Shown one piece after another: positions 24,993-33,821 of a stretch of 47,329 nt of DNA. This stretch comes from Pseudomonas frederiksbergensis (GTDB lineage Bacteria; Pseudomonadota; Gammaproteobacteria; Pseudomonadales; Pseudomonadaceae). The notes beneath the pieces are model-generated. The model searched no databases. It was not told where the DNA came from and was given only the letters and a program-made list of their open reading frames with translations. The first letter of the stretch is position 1; each line of letters begins with the position of its first letter. The position numbers and the translations under genes were made by a program. Location of the stretch: assembly GCF_000802155.2 (NCBI RefSeq), contig NZ_JQGJ02000027.1, positions 1-47,329 of the forward strand, in the 5' to 3' direction.

Positions 24993-25445
24993 TCACACGA
25001 TGGAGAACAGTGGCTGGTTGAACTCCACTGGCTGACCATCTTCAACCAGGATCGACTCGATGGTGCCGCTGAATTGGGCCTCAACGTGGTTCATCATTTT
25101 CATCGCTTCGATGATGCAGAGAGTGTCCCCCTTCTTCACTACCTGACCTACCTCGGCAAACAGTGGAGCCTCGGGCGAACTCTTGCGATAGAAGGTACCC
25201 ACCATCGGCGCGAGCTGAACATTGCCCTTCAGTTTCGGGTGAACCGACTCAGGCTCCCCTGCTGCAACTGCGGGAGCCACAGCAGGAGCAGCACCAGGCG
25301 CGGACGAGTTGTTGTGATAATGCTGTACAGGCGCTTTGTTGTGGCGGCTGACGCGGATCGAGCTGTCGCCTTCTTTGATCTCGACCTCGTCGACATCAGA
25401 CTTCTCGAGGATAGAAATCAGGGTGTTGAGCTTTTGGATATCCAT
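24993..25445 (-). CDS. accB: Biotin carboxyl carrier protein (island copy)
   Basis: 150 residues: an N-terminal helical segment (MDIQKLNTLISILEKSDVDEVEIKEGDSSIRVSR), an Ala/Pro-rich linker, and the biotinyl domain with the lysine in CIIEAMKMMNHVEA. It ends FNQPLFSIV, as expected. In this operon type AccB-AccC pairs accompany PxpABC-like proteins and may supply carboxyl transfer for lactam or urea-like substrates. It is probably paralogous to the housekeeping accB, which would be elsewhere. Confidence 0.9.
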   Translation of the reverse strand: MDIQKLNTLISILEKSDVDEVEIKEGDSSIRVSRHNKAPVQHYHNNSSAPGAAPAVAPAVAAGEPESVHPKLKGNVQLAPMVGTFYRKSSPEAPLFAEVGQVVKKGDTLCIIEAMKMMNHVEAQFSGTIESILVEDGQPVEFNQPLFSIV

Positions 25446-25478
25446 GGGCTTTTATTCTTGGTAATAGGTAAAAAGAAT

Positions 25479-26243
25479 TCAGGCAAATTGCGGAGCGCGG
25501 ACGGTCACGCCTTCTCGGATCAGCGCTTCCCGGATCGCTCGTGCGAAAGCGGCAGCACCTGGCTGATCCCCATGAATGCAGAGAGTGTCAGGGCGTACAG
25601 GCACCTTTGTGCCGTCGACAGCAACCACATGGCCCTCTCGTAACATGCAAAGCACCTGAGCCACGGCTTGGTCGGCATCCGTAATCATTGCGTTGGCCTG
25701 ACCACGAGGGGTCAATGAACCGTCCGCCTGATAGGTACGATCACCGAAGACTTCATGTCGGACAGCCAAGCCAACCGCTTCTGCGGCTTTGATCAGCTCG
25801 CTATTTGCCAATCCGTAAAGATAGAGACTCGGATTGAAATCCCGCACCGCTTCGCAAATAGCCTTGGCCAGGACAGGGTCAGCCGCCGCTTGGTTGTACA
25901 AGGCGCCATGTGGCTTAACGTGCTGCAGCGTTGTGCCTTGGGCCGCGACGAAGGCGTTCAAGGCCCCCACTTGGTAAAGGACACACTCGTATGCTTCATC
26001 TGGACTCAATGCCATCTTGCGGCGACCAAACCCTTGCAGATCCGGGAAGCTCGGATGGGCACCAACCGCGACACCGCTGTTCACAGCAGCCGCTACCGTG
26101 CGGCGCATAATTCGGGGATCACCAGCATGGAAGCCACACGCGATATTTGCCGAGGTGATCTGGGCCAGCACAGCCTCATCATCACCCATGCGATAGAGGC
26201 CAAATCCCTCGCCTAGGTCACTGTTGAAATCGATCTCAGGCAT
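25479..26243 (-). CDS. pxpA: 5-oxoprolinase subunit A (LamB/YcsF family)
   Basis: 254 residues. It opens with DFNSDLGEGFGLYRMGDDEAVLAQITSANIACGFHAGDP, the LamB/YcsF signature, and carries VGAHPSFPDLQGFGRR, HVKPHGALYNQAA and EVFGDRTYQADGSLTPR. With PxpB and PxpC it forms ATP-dependent 5-oxoprolinase, converting pyroglutamate to glutamate. Its start overlaps the pxpC stop by 8 bases (ATGCCTGA). Confidence 0.9.
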   Translation of the reverse strand: MPEIDFNSDLGEGFGLYRMGDDEAVLAQITSANIACGFHAGDPRIMRRTVAAAVNSGVAVGAHPSFPDLQGFGRRKMALSPDEAYECVLYQVGALNAFVAAQGTTLQHVKPHGALYNQAAADPVLAKAICEAVRDFNPSLYLYGLANSELIKAAEAVGLAVRHEVFGDRTYQADGSLTPRGQANAMITDADQAVAQVLCMLREGHVVAVDGTKVPVRPDTLCIHGDQPGAAAFARAIREALIREGVTVRAPQFA

Positions 26244-27159
26244 AATCTCGCTCCAGTTGCGTCAGCATTTGAGCGCGCTTCACGGCGATACGCTGAGCTT
26301 CCTCCAACGTGGTGAGTTCGAAACGAACTACTTCGCCTGGGAGCCGCTGAGCCAGCAAAGGAAGGTCAGCGCTGATTACGTTGGCAATACGCGGATAGCC
26401 CCCAGTGGTCTGACGATCCGCCATGAGTACGATGGGCTGTCCGCTCGGCGGCACTTGCACTGTCCCAAACGTCACCGCTTCCGAGAGCAGTTCCAGTGGT
26501 TCAACCAGCGTCAGTGCAGCACCCTGCAGGCGGTATCCCATACGCTCCGAATCATTGCTGATGCTGTAATCGCTATTCAGCAGGTTCTGCCGAGCCCCTT
26601 CAGTGAAGGCCTCCCACTCGCCACCAGGAACCACGCGGATGGCTACGCCTGCTTCCCGCTCGATGGAGCGCGTCAACGCGGCAGGAAGCACAATTCGAGG
26701 TGCATTTCGGAAACTGGACGCAAACCCGAGGCGATCACCAGCCACCAGAGCTCTCCCCAGCACGCCGTTGTAGGCTCCGCGCCGGTATGTGCTCACGCTC
26801 CCAAGCACTTTCTCTACGGTGAAACCACCCGCAACCGCGAGGTAGGAACGGGCGCCAAATTTACGTTGACCAAACTCCAGGACTGAGCCTGGCTTTGCCC
26901 TCACAGCCTGATTAGGTTGCAGCGACTCACCATTGAGCTTTGCACCCAGGTCAGCACCGGTGATTGCTATCAATGCTCCAGCATCGAAGCGCACTGTTGG
27001 CCCCTGAAGAGTTATTTCCAAGGTGCCACGATCCAGTGTGTTTCCAACTAGAAGGTTTGCCAGCTGCTGGGCCAAAGCATCCATAGGGCCGTTCACCGGC
27101 ACGCCAATATGCTGATATCCGGCTCGACCAGTATCCTGAAACGTAGTGCAGAGAGCCAC
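26236..27159 (-). CDS. pxpC: 5-oxoprolinase subunit C, N-terminally cut (biotin-dependent carboxyltransferase family)
   Basis: About 307 residues of the KipA/PxpC family: TTFQDTGRAGYQHIGVPVNGPMDALAQQLANLLVGN, ITGADLGAKLNG, the RRGAYNG loop and VLMADRQTTGGYPRIANVISADLPLLAQ. The normal beginning (usually M-x-V-x-x-P/A-G-x-L, about 10 residues) is absent. Translation can start only at a GTG (27159), ten bases after the stop of the last recombinase gene. The usual partner pxpB, expected just upstream, is missing. The recombinase operon thus abuts, and truncates, this cargo operon. Confidence 0.85.
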   Translation of the reverse strand: MALCTTFQDTGRAGYQHIGVPVNGPMDALAQQLANLLVGNTLDRGTLEITLQGPTVRFDAGALIAITGADLGAKLNGESLQPNQAVRAKPGSVLEFGQRKFGARSYLAVAGGFTVEKVLGSVSTYRRGAYNGVLGRALVAGDRLGFASSFRNAPRIVLPAALTRSIEREAGVAIRVVPGGEWEAFTEGARQNLLNSDYSISNDSERMGYRLQGAALTLVEPLELLSEAVTFGTVQVPPSGQPIVLMADRQTTGGYPRIANVISADLPLLAQRLPGEVVRFELTTLEEAQRIAVKRAQMLTQLERDYA

Positions 27160-27168
27160 CTTAGCATC

Positions 27169-28452
27169 TCAAGGAGACTTGGCTTTCATCAAAGCCTTTA
27201 TCGCTGCGAGCTTCTCCTCGGAGGATCTACCGTCCACTGCATCGACAATGCTCTGGATCGACTGAAGGGTTGTGGACGCATTAGGTTCAGCTTTCAAAAT
27301 CGCCTGAATTTCTGGGTCTTGTGTAAGGTGAATGTAGGTTGAAAGGGTGTCCTTAGAGGCGTGGTACGAATCCTTGCGCACAATAGCCATTGCCACATCC
27401 AAGATGTTGGCTTTGGACATTTTCGAAAGCTTACTGATGTTTTGTGCAACCAGTATTGTGAAGTAGCGGTGTCGAAAGTTGTGATATGAAATTCCTTGAA
27501 GTATGTCCTTGTGTTTGGATGCGTTTGCAACCACCCGGTAATAAGAATTGAATGTCTTGCGTGACATTGGAAGGCCGCTGCCCTCGCTAACAAAAATTTT
27601 GTCATGAAGCACGCTGTGTGGATGCAACTCGTGAGTGAGTTTGACGAATTTGTATAATTCTAATAACTCAGCGTCAGGGATCAATACTTGCCGTAAGCAC
27701 CCCTTATACTTGCCTTTGAGGACTGGGATATTTTTAACGGGATCTTTGTTTTTGAATGCGTCGATGATTGAGCTCGCGGGTATATTAATCGCTTCTTCGA
27801 TCCGGCACCCTGTGAATTCCAATAGAGTGGCAAGCGTGTACCATCTATCTATGACATACTGATTTGATGTGTAGTCATGAATAGCTTCGTGCCAAGCGTT
27901 TAGCTCGTTATTTCGAATAAAGCTTACCGGTTCGGCTGGTTTGTCTCTAAGCTCGTCTATGCAGGGGTGAGACAAGAAGCGTACTCTGCGTTTCTGAAAG
28001 TTATAGTGTTCTTCAGTGGCGTTAATTTGAAAGTTGTGCTCGCTCGGGTCTGTCGTAATAAGTTTTGTAAACTTGTTTTCTTTTTGAGTGTGCTCTAGTA
28101 GAAATAATATTTGTCTTATAATTCTTTTGATGGTTGTTGGATTGCTATTTCCTGATTTTTTCTTGAAAGTAACAAAGTCGTATAGGTCTTCGTCGGTTAC
28201 ATCAAAAATTCTTAGTTTGTGCGAGTCTAAGTATTCCTGGAAGGTGTTAAGTGTTTCGGCTCGGCTAAATATTGTTTTTGGTAGAGGGCGTGCTCCGTAG
28301 CTATGGGGGCCACCGCCATATTGCGTTAGATAGCTATTCATCTCCCAGCAGAAATTCCCATTTGAGTCAAATAGCAGGGGGAGCGGTGGGGGAGTCGTAT
28401 GGCCATGGTTGAAAAGGAAATCAAGTCGCGGAGCCTTTGCTGTGTGGATCAT
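27169..28452 (-). CDS. ginD: Tyrosine recombinase, fourth gene of GInt-type gin operon
   Basis: 427 residues. The C-terminal half is a tyrosine recombinase: catalytic Arg in LEFTGCRIEEAINI, the HxxR box in ISYHNFRHRYFT, the second His in SYHASKDT, and the nucleophile Tyr in TLSTYIHL. The N-terminal half would be the core-binding region. Its ATG overlaps the preceding stop by 4 bases (ATGA). Three recombinases plus one small protein in one operon at an island end is the defining layout of GInt elements. The letter follows gene order and is from memory. Confidence 0.8.
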   Translation of the reverse strand: MIHTAKAPRLDFLFNHGHTTPPPLPLLFDSNGNFCWEMNSYLTQYGGGPHSYGARPLPKTIFSRAETLNTFQEYLDSHKLRIFDVTDEDLYDFVTFKKKSGNSNPTTIKRIIRQILFLLEHTQKENKFTKLITTDPSEHNFQINATEEHYNFQKRRVRFLSHPCIDELRDKPAEPVSFIRNNELNAWHEAIHDYTSNQYVIDRWYTLATLLEFTGCRIEEAINIPASSIIDAFKNKDPVKNIPVLKGKYKGCLRQVLIPDAELLELYKFVKLTHELHPHSVLHDKIFVSEGSGLPMSRKTFNSYYRVVANASKHKDILQGISYHNFRHRYFTILVAQNISKLSKMSKANILDVAMAIVRKDSYHASKDTLSTYIHLTQDPEIQAILKAEPNASTTLQSIQSIVDAVDGRSSEEKLAAIKALMKAKSP

Positions 28453-28988
28453 GGCTTCACCAAAGTTAAATGCGCTCTGTCGAGTGTCTGTGTATGGCTT
28501 TTCAGGACTTGCTGATATCGTTGGTCTTGGCGAGTTTGCTCATCCACTCTGTCAGCTAGCTGCATATAAGCTCGGTAAATCTCGGCAACTGTATTTGTTA
28601 AATAGTTGATCTGATTCTTCAAAGTCGTCACTTCTTCTTGTTGGGAGCGCTTGGTTGTTCGGGGCTTGGGTAAAGGTGTATCCGGAAGGGTGATCATTGC
28701 ATTATAAATCTCAAGTGCTTCCGCTAATTGCCCTGAATACTCTATGTTGTACGGCTCCTGTGAGGTGTTATATGAGCATGATGAAACCTCTAGAGCAGCG
28801 TCTTCCCACGCTAGCGCAGCCTTGAAGGGGATGCCTCTCTTGCTTTTCAGTGCGTCGAGAGTAGGTAGCCTTTGGTGTTCTTGTGAGGCCCTCCTGATAA
28901 GGACGATTTTGTTGAGCAGGCTTTGAGTTTTGGCCTGCTTCTCCATTAGCTTAGCTTGCGAAGTCTCGCCTTTAGAATAACGACTCAT
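28449..28988 (-). CDS. ginC: Small helical protein of the gin operon
   Basis: 179 residues from ATG 28988, one base after the upstream stop. It is charged and mostly helical. An N-terminal part rich in Lys/Gln (SQAKLMEKQAKTQSLLNKIVLIRRA) is followed by a central segment with aromatic residues and a C-terminal coiled-coil-like stretch (QQEEVTTLKNQINYLTNTVAEIYRAYMQLADRVDEQTRQDQ). No catalytic motif. In GInt elements a small helix-loop-helix protein between or beside the recombinases is required for integration and excision; this is its likely equivalent. Confidence 0.7.
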   Translation of the reverse strand: MSRYSKGETSQAKLMEKQAKTQSLLNKIVLIRRASQEHQRLPTLDALKSKRGIPFKAALAWEDAALEVSSCSYNTSQEPYNIEYSGQLAEALEIYNAMITLPDTPLPKPRTTKRSQQEEVTTLKNQINYLTNTVAEIYRAYMQLADRVDEQTRQDQRYQQVLKSHTQTLDRAHLTLVKP

Positions 28989-28989
28989 G

Positions 28990-30852
28990 TTATTTGCTCG
29001 CGTATACAAAGATTTTTTCGTTGTTCATGATTTTAAGTTTGATGTCGCGGTGGTTGGCCAGTTCGTTAAGGTGCTCGGACAAAAGTGCATGGTCACCGAG
29101 TTTTACATCTGGCTCGCACATAGCCAGTTCTTCCAGTAAATCTTCGTCAACCAAAACATCCTTGCCCACATTTCCCTCCAGGAAGTCGGTTAGAAATTCG
29201 AGAGTATCTCGCTCCCAGTCAGGTTGGTTTGAGATGTCAGCATAGTAGAGCGTGACACTCGGTTCAACGTGGCCCATCATCCAACGCAATGGTTCAATCT
29301 CAGTGTTTCCGCTCAGGTAGAAGAAAAAAGCAGCAAAGAACCGCCTAAACTGATGGGGGCGCGCATACCATCGCGTTTCACCTGTTGTTGGTACTTGAAT
29401 CCAATCTGAGTATTGATCGAGTATTTTACGAAAGGTTGTCTCGTTTCGGTCTTTTCCTTTTTGTGCGCCAGAGGGCCAAATTGTGTTCATGCCTGGGTGC
29501 CGACTCTCCATGAACTCAATATAATCGTAAATGAAGTCCCATATGACTTTAGGGATTGGGCGCTTTATGATTTCCAGTTCATGGCTATTGCTGGCTTTGG
29601 GGGTTTTTAGTTTTAAGTCCCATAGGCCATCCAGTTTAGATATAGTGAGGCAGTCTGCATCCAGTAGAGCGGCGCTTAATACACGGCATGCGGAGAATGT
29701 ATGAATCAAGATGCGGGTTGTAATAGCGTAGAAATCGATCAGTTCGTCGGTGGAGATGTGTTCTCTGAGAATCGAGTTGCGGGTGATGCCGCCTCTGGAG
29801 CTGCCGCATTTTCCATATGTTTTGATGTTTAGGTGCCGCAGTGCCTTAGGCATAGGCACAGCCTCAAATGTTTGTGTCTTGAAGATATCCACATTTGACC
29901 TGATTGTGCTCGCGGCATACCTTCCAATAATTTCCCTGGCGTAGTAGTCGTCAAGCTTCTTAATGTACTCTCGAATGTGTGGCCAAAGGTCGCGGTGAAA
30001 AACAATCGCGTTACTAATGTAGTGAAATGCTATGTTTGCGGGCATTAAAGGAGTCTGGGTTTTCTCCAGAAACCTTCCAGAGACGCTGTTGAATGCGTCG
30101 GAGATTTCATGGGTTCCAACCTCAAAGCGTTGACTTTGTTGTTCTTTGGTGGCGTGCAAATAGGTTAGGTTCGTGCACTTGTTTTGTATTGTAGAGATGC
30201 TAAGGCTGTCTGCTTCTTCATCTTCATCGGCAGTGTAGGTGCAGATGAATTCGCGGCAGATGTCTATATTGCTGCTCTTGAGTTTTTGGATTAGGATCTT
30301 TTTGGTAATCGGGGGGATATTCATTTCTGAAATTAGCGGCACTATATTTTTCAGCCCTCTCGATGCTGAGCCTAGCTGTGAGTCAAGCTCAGCGATATTA
30401 ATGCCCATGAGTGTTAAGTCGTGAGCTTCAAGGAATGTTTTGATGTCGTCTAGTTTGATGTCAGCCAATGTGAGGATCTTGGGGGCCTGGCTTGAGCGAT
30501 GCCGAGCCTCATACACATGATCGGCAATCTCAAAGGCTGTCCTTACAAAGGGAACGAGTGCATTTGGTCGTTTTGACTTCGAACTTTCAATTAGGGCAAT
30601 AGCTGATGACTGTAAGTCTTTAATAAAGAGATTCCACACCAGGTCTGTTGTAGATGAGCCGTCAAATAGCTGGTAATCGAAGCTGATCTTTACATAGTGC
30701 CTGGTATTAGGGTCTTCTGAAGCAGATACTCTTGTGCCGGTTTTCGGGACATACCATTCCATTTTAGTGGAGGCTGGGTGAAGCCAGTTAGGAAGAGTGA
30801 CTTGAGAGGGTGTTACCGATGGATTGATCGTCGTGGCTTTTTGGTTAGTCAT
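28990..30852 (-). CDS. ginB: Large tyrosine recombinase, second gene of gin operon
   Basis: 620 residues from ATG 30852, which overlaps the preceding stop by 8 bases (ATGACTAA) and has GAGG upstream; the frame is open 18 codons further. The C-terminal catalytic domain is complete: Arg in FSACRVLSAALLDADCL, HxxR in ARPHQFRRFF, the third box in WMMGHVEPS, and Tyr in TLYYADIS. The long N-terminal part (about 350 residues) has no domain I can name and probably binds DNA or partner subunits. The gene is visibly more AT-rich than the recA side. Confidence 0.8.
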   Translation of the reverse strand: MTNQKATTINPSVTPSQVTLPNWLHPASTKMEWYVPKTGTRVSASEDPNTRHYVKISFDYQLFDGSSTTDLVWNLFIKDLQSSAIALIESSKSKRPNALVPFVRTAFEIADHVYEARHRSSQAPKILTLADIKLDDIKTFLEAHDLTLMGINIAELDSQLGSASRGLKNIVPLISEMNIPPITKKILIQKLKSSNIDICREFICTYTADEDEEADSLSISTIQNKCTNLTYLHATKEQQSQRFEVGTHEISDAFNSVSGRFLEKTQTPLMPANIAFHYISNAIVFHRDLWPHIREYIKKLDDYYAREIIGRYAASTIRSNVDIFKTQTFEAVPMPKALRHLNIKTYGKCGSSRGGITRNSILREHISTDELIDFYAITTRILIHTFSACRVLSAALLDADCLTISKLDGLWDLKLKTPKASNSHELEIIKRPIPKVIWDFIYDYIEFMESRHPGMNTIWPSGAQKGKDRNETTFRKILDQYSDWIQVPTTGETRWYARPHQFRRFFAAFFFYLSGNTEIEPLRWMMGHVEPSVTLYYADISNQPDWERDTLEFLTDFLEGNVGKDVLVDEDLLEELAMCEPDVKLGDHALLSEHLNELANHRDIKLKIMNNEKIFVYASK

Positions 30853-32593
30853 CAACTGATACCTCAAGGAGATCAAAGTTAAGATGCTTAGGCTTGGCGT
30901 CAGCAAGCAGCTTGATCATTTTTCGGCTGCCCTCATCCTGGATCTTTGTAATAATCGTCTTGCATGTCGAAATGAGGCTTTCATCTTTGCCGTATGTCGC
31001 ATATGAAACGATTAGTTCAACCGTTTGGGGCGAGCATAGAAAATACAGCATCTGGCTTGAATTGCTCGCTGCGGTTCCGGGTCTATCAGCCCTGAGCCTC
31101 TTTACACCGTCAATGAGTTGGGCCATTGCGATTGAGCAACCTTCTCCTTGGTGATTGGTTTCAGTGGGAACGTTCCCTTCCGCGATAAGTAGCTGAATAT
31201 TTTGATGGTCGCGTACTCTCTTGCGGTATACGAACTCTTGTATTGACGGGGGGACGTAGTTTCGCAAGGCGGTAAGTAACGAATTCCCAAGATATAGGCT
31301 CGTTTCCAAAGTGTCCCCACCGCTTTCGATCCACTTCAGGAGGCCGCGTGATACCCTGATTTTGGGCATTGTGGGTTCAGCGTCACCTACCCAGGAGGGC
31401 AGTGAATCAATAATTGCTTTGAAAGTGTTCTTCCGTCTCGTGTCTAGGATGCGGTAGAGTTGCTCATCCCCTTGACGAGTGGGGCTAGAACCATCCATGA
31501 CAAAAAGATAATTAGAGTTCAAAGCTTTTGAATGTTGAGCTCTCATTTGTAGAAGCATCCATAACGCAGTGTTAGCGTCGATATTTTTCGCTTCGATCTC
31601 AATTTCATCTGTAGTCTTGGGTGCGTGGCGAGTAATCAGCTTGTTCGCCCTGGGTTTTAGGGTGGTGACAGTGATCCCGCCGTCCTCTCGAATCGTGACA
31701 AATTGCCCGTCTTTCGTTTTCTTGACCTGAGCGTTTGCCAAGTCTGAAACATTGATTCCGAGTTCATCGATAATGATGCACATGGCGGCTACAGCAAAAT
31801 CTTCGGTAATGCCTAAATAAGACTTAACTTCCATCGAAGACCAAGAGTATATATGGTGTGCGCCAGGAAAAGACTTGCGGGTAAATAAACCATCTTGTTC
31901 TTGGGCTAGGTACGCAACGGAATTAATGAAGCCGTTTGGGTGTGATGGAGAGAAAAAGCTTATGTGTTGGCCTGATCCAAATGCTCGGAGGTTGGGATCC
32001 AGGTTGTCCGTTGTGAGTCGAATGGCAGCCAAATCGCTTTTACAAATCATGTCTGGAGCTTTCAAAAACCGAGCATAGCCCTCTGCTACCATGCGTTTGC
32101 ATTTGGATAGGATAATGATTCTATGTTTTTCGATTTGTTGAGCAATCTCATTCAGAGCCATTTCCATGGATGGTGCATTTACGGCATCTTCCAAGGTCAG
32201 ATAACCTAGAATGTTACATTCTTTTTCTGAGAACACATCTGATGAATCAGGGTTCGGTAAGATCAGCGCATTGCTAGGCAGCTTTTTAGCTTTTTGAAGC
32301 CTGTTCAAGTAATGACGAACAGTCGAGTAGTCAGAAATAACGGTTACTTCTTTGACGGGCTTGCCGGTAGTTTCTGATACTGCATTACGTCTATCAGAGA
32401 GAAATATACGGCATGCATTGGTTATTACTACGGGATTCTGATGCCACTCTGGGTCGAGCTGATGAGCGATGAGGAAGAAATCGCGGATGAAGGGTGCCCG
32501 CCTCTTCGGGGGATGCTTTTCCACCCAGGCAAGGATGTCTTTTGGGCAGCAGGTTCTGATACCATCAATGAAATTTTCTGGCTTCCTGCTCAT
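30845..32593 (-). CDS. ginA: Degenerate tyrosine-recombinase-like protein, first gene of gin operon
   Basis: 582 residues from ATG 32593, with GGAAAG in front; a TTG 20 codons upstream is less likely. The fold of a tyrosine recombinase is recognisable: DELGINVSDLANAQV matches the Arg I box, and PKIRVSRGLLKWIESGGDTLETSLYLGNSLLTALRNYVP matches the HxxR...LGH...Y region. However, the Arg I position reads Asn, the HxxR box reads KIRV, and LGH reads LGN; only the Tyr of NYVP aligns. It is probably a structural or targeting subunit. It is the gene nearest the recA junction and runs opposite to recA. Confidence 0.7.
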   Translation of the reverse strand: MSRKPENFIDGIRTCCPKDILAWVEKHPPKRRAPFIRDFFLIAHQLDPEWHQNPVVITNACRIFLSDRRNAVSETTGKPVKEVTVISDYSTVRHYLNRLQKAKKLPSNALILPNPDSSDVFSEKECNILGYLTLEDAVNAPSMEMALNEIAQQIEKHRIIILSKCKRMVAEGYARFLKAPDMICKSDLAAIRLTTDNLDPNLRAFGSGQHISFFSPSHPNGFINSVAYLAQEQDGLFTRKSFPGAHHIYSWSSMEVKSYLGITEDFAVAAMCIIIDELGINVSDLANAQVKKTKDGQFVTIREDGGITVTTLKPRANKLITRHAPKTTDEIEIEAKNIDANTALWMLLQMRAQHSKALNSNYLFVMDGSSPTRQGDEQLYRILDTRRKNTFKAIIDSLPSWVGDAEPTMPKIRVSRGLLKWIESGGDTLETSLYLGNSLLTALRNYVPPSIQEFVYRKRVRDHQNIQLLIAEGNVPTETNHQGEGCSIAMAQLIDGVKRLRADRPGTAASNSSQMLYFLCSPQTVELIVSYATYGKDESLISTCKTIITKIQDEGSRKMIKLLADAKPKHLNFDLLEVSVDD

Positions 32594-32739
32594 CGCTTTC
32601 CTACCTGAAATGGGTTCGGATAGGAAGTGTAGATTGGGATTAGGCTTCCGCAAGGGTGAAAAGCATGAACAGTATGGCTTTGCAGCGCATTGGTTTCGTA
32701 GGCACCAGCCTATATGAACCCCTGCCCGTACTGCTTCCT
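32594..32739. other. Right end of the GInt-like island (attachment region)
   Basis: 146 bases between the first gin gene and the start of recA homology at 32740. Homology begins at codons LQARLMSQALRK of recA. The crossover must lie close to 32740, because the upstream codons (PLPVLLP) do not match RecA. GInts leave imperfect direct repeats at both ends, but the left end is not in the window, so the repeat cannot be defined. The segment contains a ribosome-site-like AAGGG and an ATG (32665) in frame with the recA tail. Confidence 0.6.
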
Positions 32740-33300
32740 CTGCAGGCTCGCCTGATGTCCCAGGCCCTGCGCAAGATCACCGGTAACATCAAGAACGCCA
32801 ACTGCCTGGTGATCTTCATCAACCAGATCCGCATGAAGATCGGCGTGATGTTCGGCAGCCCTGAAACCACCACCGGTGGCAACGCGTTGAAGTTCTACGC
32901 CTCGGTTCGCCTCGACATCCGCCGCACTGGCGCGGTGAAAGAAGGTGATGAGGTTGTCGGCAGCGAAACCCGCGTCAAGGTCGTGAAGAACAAGGTTGCA
33001 TCACCGTTCCGTCAGGCTGAATTCCAGATTCTGTACGGCAAGGGCATCTACCTCAACGGCGAGATGATCGACCTGGGTGTGCTGCACGGTTTCGTAGAGA
33101 AGTCTGGCGCCTGGTATGCCTACAACGGTACCAAGATCGGTCAGGGCAAGGCCAACTCGGCCAAGTTCCTGGCGGACAATCCGGAAGTCGCGGCGGCCCT
33201 CGAGAAGCAGCTGCGCGACAAGCTGTTGAGCCCGGTCGCAGACGTCAAGTCCGTGGCTAATCGCGAGACCGCCGATGACATGGCTGACGCCGATATCTGA
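32740..33300 (+). pseudogene. recA: recA 3' part, separated from its 5' part by the island
   Basis: Encodes the last ~186 residues of a Pseudomonas RecA: LMSQALRKITGNIKNANCLVIFINQIRMKIG (loop L1/Walker B region onward), GSPETTTGGNALKFYASVRLDIRR (L2 region) and the C-terminal domain to DDMADADI. About 170 N-terminal residues, including the Walker A ATP-binding loop and the polymerisation helix, are absent. Read from GTG 32656 or ATG 32665, a hybrid of about 25-28 island-encoded residues plus this tail is open, but it could not bind ATP. Whether the other island end restores a complete recA cannot be seen. Confidence 0.88.
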
Positions 33301-33308
33301 CCGATCCG

Positions 33309-33776
33309 ATGACCGCCGTACTCGATACCCTCGTCGCGGTGCGGCGAACCGCGATGGACTTGCTCGCTAGGCGCGAGCACGGACGAGTCGAGCTGACGCG
33401 TAAGCTGCGTCAGCGCGGCGCTCCTGATGAGTTGATCGACACCGCCCTTGACCGTTTGACGGAAGAGGGGCTTTTGTCGGAAGCGCGGTATCTTGAGAGC
33501 TTTGTCTCTTATCGCGCCCGCTCCGGCTATGGTCCGATGCGGATCCGCGAGGAACTTGGCCAGCGTGGCTTGCAAAGAGCGGATGTCGAACTTGCGTTGC
33601 GCGAAAGCGGTATCGATTGGCAGGAACAGTTAACCGACACGTGGCGCCGCAAGTTTTCTGGGCATCTGCCTGTCGACGCGCGGGAGCGAGCCAAGCAAGG
33701 CCGTTTCCTGGCGTATCGAGGCTACTCCATGGAAATGATCAATCGCTTGTTCAGCGGTCGCAGCACGGATGACTAA
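33309..33776 (+). CDS. recX: Regulatory protein RecX
   Basis: 155 residues of three-helix repeats (ARREHGRVELTRKLRQRGAPDELIDTALDRLTEEGLLSEARYLESFVSYRARSGYGPMRIREELGQRGL). RecX binds in the groove of RecA filaments and limits recombinase activity. It lies 8 bases after recA, as in other pseudomonads. If recA is interrupted, recX may be cut off from its normal promoter and depend on one from the island end. Confidence 0.93.
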   Translation: MTAVLDTLVAVRRTAMDLLARREHGRVELTRKLRQRGAPDELIDTALDRLTEEGLLSEARYLESFVSYRARSGYGPMRIREELGQRGLQRADVELALRESGIDWQEQLTDTWRRKFSGHLPVDARERAKQGRFLAYRGYSMEMINRLFSGRSTDD

Positions 33777-33778
33777 AC

Positions 33779-33814
33779 AAAAACGGCCCGCTATTTCGAT
33801 AGCGGGCCGTTTTT
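33779..33814. terminator. Bidirectional terminator after recX
   Basis: A 16-bp stem (AAAAACGGCCCGCTAT / ATAGCGGGCCGTTTTT) with a TTCG loop, A- and T-tracts on both sides. It serves recX on the plus strand and the LOG-family gene on the minus strand, which converge here. Confidence 0.9.
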
Positions 33815-33821
33815 TATGGGC

